Notes under the pieces: generated by a model
Database searches by the model: none
Told to the model about the DNA's origin: nothing
The model's input: only the letters and a program-made list of their open reading frames with translations
Translations under genes and position numbers: made by a program
Shown here: one piece after another, positions 57,790-64,000 of the stretch
Numbering within the stretch: the first letter of the stretch is position 1
Layout: each line of letters starts with the position of its first letter
NCBI RefSeq assembly: GCF_036323735.1
Contig: NC_086025.1
Coordinates: forward strand, 110,891,688-110,955,687
Length of the DNA stretch: 64,000 nucleotides
Direction of reading: 5' to 3'
Source of the DNA: Rattus norvegicus
Taxonomy: Eukaryota > Chordata > Mammalia > Rodentia > Muridae

Positions 57790-58545
57790 TTACTAAGAGC
57801 CCAGCTATACCATTCCTGAGCATATTCCAAAAGGGCTCCATGTGCTACCACAGAGACACTTGCCCATCCATGTCTATTGCTGCTCTACTCACAATTGCAA
57901 AGATGTGGACCCAGCCGAGATGTCATCAGCAGGTGAGGGGGATGGTGAGAAATGCAGTAGGTTTGCACTGTGGAATCTCGTTTGTCTGCAAGGAAATGAA
58001 ATTATGACGTTGAAAACAAAATAGTCAACAACTGGAAATATTATGTGAAGTGACTGAGTGCGGCTCAGAAGGATAAATACTGTGTCTTCTTCTGTATTCA
58101 GACCTTGCTTCTCATTTTAAGTATGTGTATTTGACTGTGGGTAGATGTCAAGAAACTAGAAAGGGGCTCATGAGATAGGAAAAAGAGGTCTTAAGGGGTG
58201 GTTGTCAAGAGGGTAATAAACAGATGACATAAAAGTAGAAAGGTGAATATTGGGGGAGGGAATTTTAAGTGGGGAAGAGGGAGGAGATGGGGAGAAAGAA
58301 GAACAGGGATAGGCAGAATCAACCAAATATAAGTATGTATGTAAATATGTATGAAAATGCCCGGGGGGTTGGGGATTTAGCTCAGTGATAGAGCGCTTGC
58401 CTAGCAACTGCAAGGCCCTGGGTTCGGTCCCCAGCTCCAGAAAAAAAAAGAAGAAAAAAAAAAAAGAAGAAAAAAAATGCCCCAGGGAAACCTATTGTTC
58501 TTTATGTGGATTGAAAATAAAAGAAACAATATGTCGGTATACATG
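57790..58545 (+). mobile_element. diverged L1 3' end interrupted by an ID
   Basis: ORF2-end motifs (CAGCTATACCATTCCTGAGC, ACAATTGCAAAGATGTGG), then the L1 3' UTR-like GGAGGAGATGGGGAG and AAATATAAGTATGTATG, ending AAAATAAAAGAAACA. Broken, non-coding. Confidence 0.7.
58363..58477 (+). mobile_element. ID element (AGCAAC type) nested in L1
   Basis: Full ID with AGCAACTGC and an A/GAAG-rich tail. Duplication about AAAATGCCC on both sides. Confidence 0.93.
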
Positions 58546-58564
58546 TTCCCCTGTTTTAGTGAAT

Positions 58565-58835
58565 TAATTTTATCTTATGTGTCTGAGTGTTTTGCCAGCA
58601 CGTAAGTGCACCATGTACATGCAATGACTGCACAAGCAGAAGAGGGCATCAGATTTCTTTGCTCTTAACTTCTGAGCCATCTTTCCAGTCTCATGCCTGT
58701 CTCTACCCACCCCACCTCATAGACAGGGTTCCTCTGTGTAGCTCTGGCTGTCTTGGAACTTACTCTGGAGACCAAGCTGGCCTCAAACTCAGAAATCTGC
58801 CTGCTGAGTGCTAGGACCACCTCTGACAGGCTCAT
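58565..58835 (-). mobile_element. B2 fragment and adjacent B1, both reversed
   Basis: CAGAAGAGGGCATCAGATTTC and CTTCTGAGCCATCTTTCCAG (B2, to 58695), then GACAGGGTTCCTCTGTGTAG and AGACCAAGCTGGCCTC (B1, 58715-58835). Confidence 0.75.
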
Positions 58836-58854
58836 GTCTGTCTTAAGAAAGAAA

Positions 58855-59115
58855 GAAATCCTGCCGCTTGAACCACATGGATGAATCTGGAAGACTTTAT
58901 GTTGAATGAAGCAAGTCAGGCTTGGGGAGACTAGGATCACACAGAGTCTAGAAAACGGGACCAGCAGAAGTAGAACGCTGGCTTCCACAGGCCGAGCGGG
59001 TGGACCGGAGGTTGTTGGTGTCAGGGCTAAGAGTTTGAGGTAGACTGGAGGAATGAGTCTGGAGATCTTCTGCACAGCATCATGTGGTTGTGCTGTCTCC
59101 GAGACTTGAATATTG
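58855..59115 (+). mobile_element. ancient L1 fragment
   Basis: GAACCACATGGATGAATCTGG, TTATGTTGAATGAAGCAAG match the conserved end of mammalian L1 ORF2. The rest is worn. Confidence 0.5.
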
Positions 59116-59136
59116 CTCAGAAAACAGATTTGAAGT

Positions 59137-59141
59137 GTTTA

Positions 59142-59182
<41 letters not shown>
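59137..59182. repeat. (CA)n microsatellite
   Basis: About 23 CA units. The following 59183-59688 is unique. Confidence 0.95.
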
Positions 59183-59185
<3 letters not shown>

Positions 59186-59686
59186 GTAGAGGAATATATG
59201 TTAATTAGCTTTCTTTAATCATTTCCCAATATACACACATCAAAACACCATACTGTATACCATACGTATGTTTAATTTTATCTGTTCATTTAAAAAATAA
59301 ACACAAGCTTTTAAAAGGCCTATTTAAAAAAAAAAAAACTTATGTCATTCAGCAGGAAACGTTCTGTCTCTTTGGCCACGTACTCCTGACCCTGGTCTCT
59401 GTAGCCAAGAAGCATCTGACTCCAGTTCACTGTGGACACTCTTGAGAAAACGTCTGGTTTCCTGTCAAACCACTGTGACCTCAGAGCCATCTGTGCTGGT
59501 GCCAGCCAGTCTTGCCTTAAACATCTTTTTTGTTTTCCCCAACCCGACTTAAACATCTTGATTCCCTGCTTTCTTTCCAGCATGAAATTTAGGATTTGTC
59601 AACTGTCCCTTCGTATCCATTCAGCCGAGGTTGAGTGGGTCCTCACTGGGAACATGACCATGAGGAAGAAAGGGCCCTGCTCTACT

Positions 59687-59688
<2 letters not shown>

Positions 59689-59741
<53 letters not shown>
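59689..59741. repeat. (GA)n microsatellite
   Basis: About 25 GA units. The following 59742-60324 is unique with no gene seen. Confidence 0.95.
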
Positions 59742-59745
<4 letters not shown>

Positions 59746-60324
59746 GTGGGATCTAGGTTCTAGGTGAGTACTATTCAGGGCATGAGACAGGCTGGAAGAC
59801 TGGTGGAAATTGGCTAGTTTTTGATGGGAAGCCTACAGAAGGCTTCTTTGTGAGGGTCACCTTTGGGATAAGGCAGAAAACAAGTCAGTGTTAACTATTG
59901 TAAAACAGAGAGAGGGTACACTCCACAGAAAGAGAACCCCATGCTGGAAGGCTCAGGGAAGTACCTGGGGCTTTATAGGAGCTAAAATCACTCTTTCTTG
60001 TCCCTCTTTTAGGAAAATGCTGAACACATAACAGGTATGCAGAGAAATGCAGACTGAAGGGCTTCTTGAGCGTATGCATGGTACACAATCTTTGTTGTTA
60101 ACACACTTCCTCTCTGTACAGCGAGGACCAGATGGAGGAAAGTCTGTCGGATGGGGTACGCGTAGCTCATGAGGGAAGCTAGTTAGCATCAACTTGATTC
60201 TCATCTACGAAGCTGGATGTTTGCATGTGTGTGAACTCTCCAGATAGTAAAGTGTTAGTATTACACTAGGAGTATGAAAAAAGTGTTAGAATTAGTTAAG
60301 TACTTTGAAGGGTTAAGTGCGCTC

Positions 60325-61130
60325 TTGAGTTCGTTTTCTGATGCTATATCCAAAAAAAAAAAAAAAAAAAAAGAGATTGTTTCCCTCACAATTTGGAATT
60401 TTTACATTTATTTGGATTTTTGGTAGGGGGTGGGGAGGGTGCGGGAGCATGTGTTGTGGTGAGAGGACAACTTGCAGGAGCCTGTTCCCTCCTCCCACCA
60501 AGTGGGCTCTGGGAATTGAACTCGGGTCCTCAGGCTCCGTGGCAAGCACACTTTCCTCCTGTGCCATCTGGCAAGCCTGACCCTCACAGTTTGGAAGCTG
60601 AAATCTAAGATCTCTGGTGAGCACATGATAGCAGATGCCATCACAATGGCGGGAGATCGCGCAGCAAGATGGCAGCCAGAGTACTGCAGTACTCATCTGG
60701 CCCCTCTAATTACAACCACTTGAAAGGAGGTTGGCACGAATGCCATCCTGGGCAGCACCCACACTGAACCTTCCATAAACGTTTTGCCGCCTCACTGCTG
60801 CCCAGGCTTCCAGTACATAAACCCTTTCCCTGGAGCAAGGAAAATGCTTGTTCCAGCTTATGGCTCCGGAAGGAAAGTCCATCACAGCAGGGACCGCACG
60901 GCGTTGGGGAGCTGAAGCAGGCAGATCAAGCTTTCATTCTCACACAGGAAGCAGAGAGGGAAGAAGTTGAGCCGGCTATAAATCCTCAAAGCTCATGTCT
61001 AATGAAACCCTTCCATTAGCAAGCCCCACCTCTTAAAGGTCCCATAACCTTCCCAAAAATTACCACCCTCTGTGGACCAAGTGTTCAAACACATGAGCCT
61101 ATGGAGGGTGTTTCTCGTTCAAAGCAGCAC
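60325..61130 (-). mobile_element. MaLR-type LTR copy interrupted by a B3
   Basis: CTTAAAGGTCCCATAACC, ACCAAGTGTTCAAACACATG and AGCCTATGGAGGGTG are the reverse of a rodent MaLR-type LTR start. The 3' side near 60325-60398 contains an A21 run. Extent approximate. Confidence 0.5.
60399..60580 (-). mobile_element. B3-type SINE nested in LTR
   Basis: TGGTGAGAGGACAACTTGC, GGAATTGAACTCGGGTCC, TGTGCCATCTGGCAAGCC. Duplication CCCTCACAATTTGGAA / CCCTCACAGTTTGGAA (one mismatch) at 60383-60398 and 60581-60596. Confidence 0.85.
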
Positions 61131-61196
61131 AGTATGTCACATAATTAATGAGAGAGCATAGCCGCTAAACACTGTTTGTTAAATGAATGAATACTT

Positions 61197-61219
61197 TTTT
61201 TTTTTTTTTTTTTTTTTAA
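61197..61219. repeat. poly(T) run
   Basis: T23 before AAGGAACATATTCC; no SINE body recognised beside it. Confidence 0.85.
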
Positions 61220-62769
61220 GGAACATATTCCACACCCAAGAATGAATCTCACCAGCTCATTTCAACCGGGTCTAAGACTTAAATCAGTGTCATTTGGCCA
61301 AGTTTGGATTCCAATGGGACAGAGCACAGGCTTTGTTATCTTGTACAAGATTTACGCGATGGGGTTCAGTGTTTTCTTCACAACGCCACAGTCTCAAATG
61401 ACTTGAGTGGCCCGGGGGCTTTCTGGTCAGGAGATCGAATGTCTCCAAAACAGACTAATTTCCCCAGGAGGCTCAGCTGCATCGAGTTGTCATGAGACAG
61501 ACTTGTCTAAGTGTAACACTGTTGGCACTGCTAGAACAGTAGATTATGTACCCAGGAAACAGGCTCGAGTGTCTGTCACCAAGGGACAAGTCTGAAGCTT
61601 TAATTAGCAGAGGGAGAAACTGACTGGCAGGAGACCTTCTTCCTAACGCCTTCGGACTCTTGAGCCTGTGTGGCTTCTCTTTCCCCATCTCTCAGCAGGA
61701 GTGAACACAGCTATAGCCATCTATAGAGCAGAGACGAGTCTTTGTGAGCGGTACCTATAAATGCTACAAAGCCTCCCTCGCAGATGGGAACAGTGAAGGC
61801 TGGCTGCGGGGTCAGCTGTTTTCTTCCGTCTTTATATGAGTCTGGGGCTTCTAACCCAGGTCGCCGGTCTCATGCGGAAGTACGGCTCCTAGCTGGGCCA
61901 TTTTAGCAGCCTTGACGCTGTAGACTCTCTAACACCAGCTTTGCAGCCCCGACGGGGGTTTCTCCAGAAACAGAATTTGAACACAAATATGGCCGCCCTT
62001 GGTGTCCATAGTTCTCCGACTCTACAGGGACACTCACACACAAGGGACTCTTAAGCCCCTCACACAAAAAGATGGTGTGACAGCGCCTTGTAGAAGGCTG
62101 GCTGGCAATCCTTCCGCTTTGGTGTTACGGACCTGGAATTTAAGGCATGCGCCACCCGGTCCAGCTCCTCCCATACACTTCAAGTCTTCTCTGCTAACCT
62201 GCACTGCCTAGTGCCAAGTGAGTGGTGTGTACATAGCTGTAATGCGGGCTATTTGGGGGGTGGGGAGGTACCGTACATGTTAATGCAATCTTTTATTCAG
62301 ATATTTTAAATTCGTGGTTGGCTGAATCCACAGATAAAGAAAACTAGGAAGGAAGGGAAGACTGACATACTGTCCTCTACCAGGGACCTCAGAAGGTGAC
62401 AGTGGGGTGTGAGTTGGCGGGGGTGTCTTTTCTACGTGAGAAACATCTATATGACCTGGCCTAGGGCTTCCTGCACCTACCACGAGCCAGGCACAGGTCT
62501 AAGCAAAGGCTCTCAGAGTATTGTCCAGGCCCCTGGAAGAGTTTTTAACACCCCTTCAGAGGGTTGTTGAGATGAAAGGATTTTTAGAGAAATGCCAAAC
62601 TTTGCCAGTCTTTGCATTCTTGTCTCCTCAGTCACAGCAGAACTTCCAAAAGCCACAAGACACTTGACAGCTTTGAGGGAGTTGACAAAACAGATCACAG
62701 ACTGTATGTCTCTGAGGCTTTGCTTCCCAAGTCTTTGAATTTCGTTTTATTTTGGTTTTGGTTTTTTTT
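61220..62769. other. unique flank sequence
   Basis: No gene recognised. A weak reversed B1-like trace may lie around 62085-62165 (GGAATTTAAGGCATGCGCCACC). Frames are all under 85 codons. Confidence 0.45.
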
Positions 62770-62999
62770 TAATCTCTTAAGGATTTTCACATTATTATTT
62801 CATTATTTTATGTGTATGGATGTTTTGTCTGAATGTGTTTCTGCACCACATGCGTGCCTGGCACCCTGAGAAGTCAGAAGAGGGCATCAGAGCCTCTGGA
62901 ACTGGAGTCACAGACTGTTGTGAGCCCCAACATGGGTGCTGAGAATTAAACCTATGTCCTCTGCAGGCTTTTAACTGCTGAGCCAACTCTCCAGCCCCC
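62770..62999 (-). mobile_element. B2/B3-type SINE
   Basis: GTCAGAAGAGGGCATCAGAG, GTGAGCCCCAACATGGGTGC, GAGCCAACTCTCCAGCCCC. Confidence 0.85.
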
Positions 63000-63019
63000 T
63001 TTTAATGATTTCCGTTACA

Positions 63020-63199
63020 CTCATTTACTTTGTGTAGGTGTATGTTATGGTTTGGGGGCATACGTGTGTCACGGCATGTACATAGCTCAGAGGACAATGT
63101 GAGGAAGTCAGTTCTCTCCTACCACGTGGGTCCCAGGAACCAAGCTCTTGTCAGGCTTGGCCAGAAGTGTCTTTACTTACTGAGCATCTCACTGGCCTT
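63020..63199 (-). mobile_element. B3-type SINE
   Basis: CTCAGAGGACAATGTGAGG, CCACGTGGGTCCCAGGAACC, CTGAGCATCTCACTGGCC. The stretch 63200-63567 is unique. Confidence 0.75.
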
Positions 63200-63567
63200 T
63201 AGAAAACACTGTTTATTTGTTTTTAAGATAAGACTCCACTCACTTTAACTTACTCCCTCGGCCTCCTGACTGCCGGGATGGCGAGTGAGAGGCTCGGGCT
63301 CAGTTGGCTTTATTTCTAACACCCGGTAAGTAGCCACAGATAAGAACCCCTGTAATGAAGCCTTTGTGGCTTTCCATCAGGTTTAAGAACATAACGTGTT
63401 TGGGTGGCTAAAACTTTGAGATCCTTGTTATTGTAGATACTGTAGGAAGTTTAGGAGAAGCATGAGAAGGTGGAGAAGAAAGAGGGAAGGGCTACAAGGG
63501 CCGTGTGGGACAGAGAGGAGAGGCGGCATGCAGTGTTAAGTAAGGATCTATATATATTGAATAAGGC

Positions 63568-63750
63568 TGTAGAGACGGCTGAGTGGTTAAGAGCACAAGC
63601 TACTCTTCTGAGGACCTGAGTTCGATTCTCATCATCCCACATCAGCAGCTTACAACTGTGTGTAACCCCAGCTCCTGGGGGGTCTCTGACATTTTGGACC
63701 TCTGTGGGCACTTGCATTTAGGTGCACACACCCACACACATACACGTAAT
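63568..63750 (+). mobile_element. B3/B2-type SINE
   Basis: TAGAGACGGCTGAGTGGTTAA, GACCTGAGTTCGATTCTC, CACTTGCATTTAGGTGC, CACA tail. An ID sits in its tail. Confidence 0.8.
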
Positions 63751-63763
63751 AAAAATAATAAGA

Positions 63764-63857
63764 GGGGCTGGGGATTTAGCTCAGTGGTAGAGCGCTTACC
63801 TAGGAAGCGCAAGGCCCTGGGTTCGGTCCCCAGCTCCGAAAAAAAGAACCAAAAAAA
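63764..63857 (+). mobile_element. ID element (AGGAAG/GAACC type)
   Basis: Full ID with CTTACCTAGGAAG and GAACC tail. Duplication AAAATAATAAGA / AATAATAATAAGA. Confidence 0.95.
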
Positions 63858-63896
63858 AAATAATAATAAGAATACATCTTTAGGAAAAGAAGTTTT

Positions 63897-63960
63897 AAGT
63901 CGGTGAAGGTGGCACAGGCCTTTAATTGTGCACTCGGGAGTCAGAGGCAATTTTTAGTCT
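63897..63960 (+). mobile_element. B1 SINE head fragment
   Basis: GTCGGTGAAGGTGGCACAGGCC, TTTAATTGTGCACTCGGGAG; then unique to the edge. Confidence 0.65.
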
Positions 63961-64000
63961 CTACCTGTTGCAGGTTAAGGATGTGACTGGGCTAGCCTTT

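Larger units (their letters stand above)
43581..64000. other. 5' flank of Rbfox2 (no gene recognised)
   Basis: This is the region upstream of the promoter on the transcribed strand. It contains SINEs, five or six LTR-like copies, L1 3' ends and microsatellites, with unique stretches between. No coding exon, conserved protein motif or processed pseudogene was recognised. In human the upstream neighbours of RBFOX2 are APOL genes; no APOL-like coding sequence was seen here. Confidence 0.7.

Noticed and set aside
43581..64000. Upstream APOL-family gene
   Set aside because: Expected nearby from human gene order, but no coding sequence resembling an APOL protein was found in the window.

Overview
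This is mammalian nuclear DNA, almost certainly from the rat (Rattus norvegicus). The evidence is the dense set of rodent short interspersed elements (B1, B2, B3, B4) and, above all, about seventeen BC1-type ID elements in 64 kb, most still flanked by clear target-site duplications. ID elements expanded strongly in rat and much less in mouse. No bacterial, organellar or plasmid features are present.

I recognise one protein-coding gene. The minus strand carries the first coding exon of Rbfox2, the RNA-binding Fox-1 homolog 2 splicing regulator, at 42650-42829. The exon encodes 60 codons of the long N-terminal isoform, ends in Met-Gln in phase 0, and is followed at once by a splice donor (CAG|GTGACC). 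It lies in a CpG island of about 1.1 kb (roughly 42500-43580) that has no TATAAA or CCAAT box, contains GC boxes, and has no ATG on the transcribed strand for about 810 bases upstream of the start codon.

Positions 1-42649 are therefore the beginning (5' part) of Rbfox2 intron 1, which continues past the left edge. Positions from about 43600 to 64000 are the 5' flank. I found no other exon, processed gene or RNA gene that I can defend. The intron is a mosaic of unique sequence and SINEs, with one 5'-truncated L1 (3838-4962) carrying a nested B2. The flank is richer in LTR-like (MaLR-type) copies, L1 3' ends, B3/RSINE-like elements and microsatellites. The RRM and C-terminal exons of Rbfox2 lie outside the window.

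The observations most worth following are these. The 5' leader is AUG-free and has an open in-frame 91-codon extension crossing a GAGC/GAGT tract. Three extremely short retroposition footprints (17, 34 and 57 bp inserts, each in near-perfect or perfect target-site duplications) sit within 7.5 kb. A sequence diagnostic splits the full-length ID copies into two lineages, linked to a tail interruption. A diverged repeat of about 135 bp lies on both sides of exon 1, and a 34-bp direct repeat occurs 1.65 kb apart. Several unique AT-rich intronic blocks look like candidate regulatory elements. I did not find a novel gene system. Repeat family names are assigned from memory of consensus features and not from a database search.
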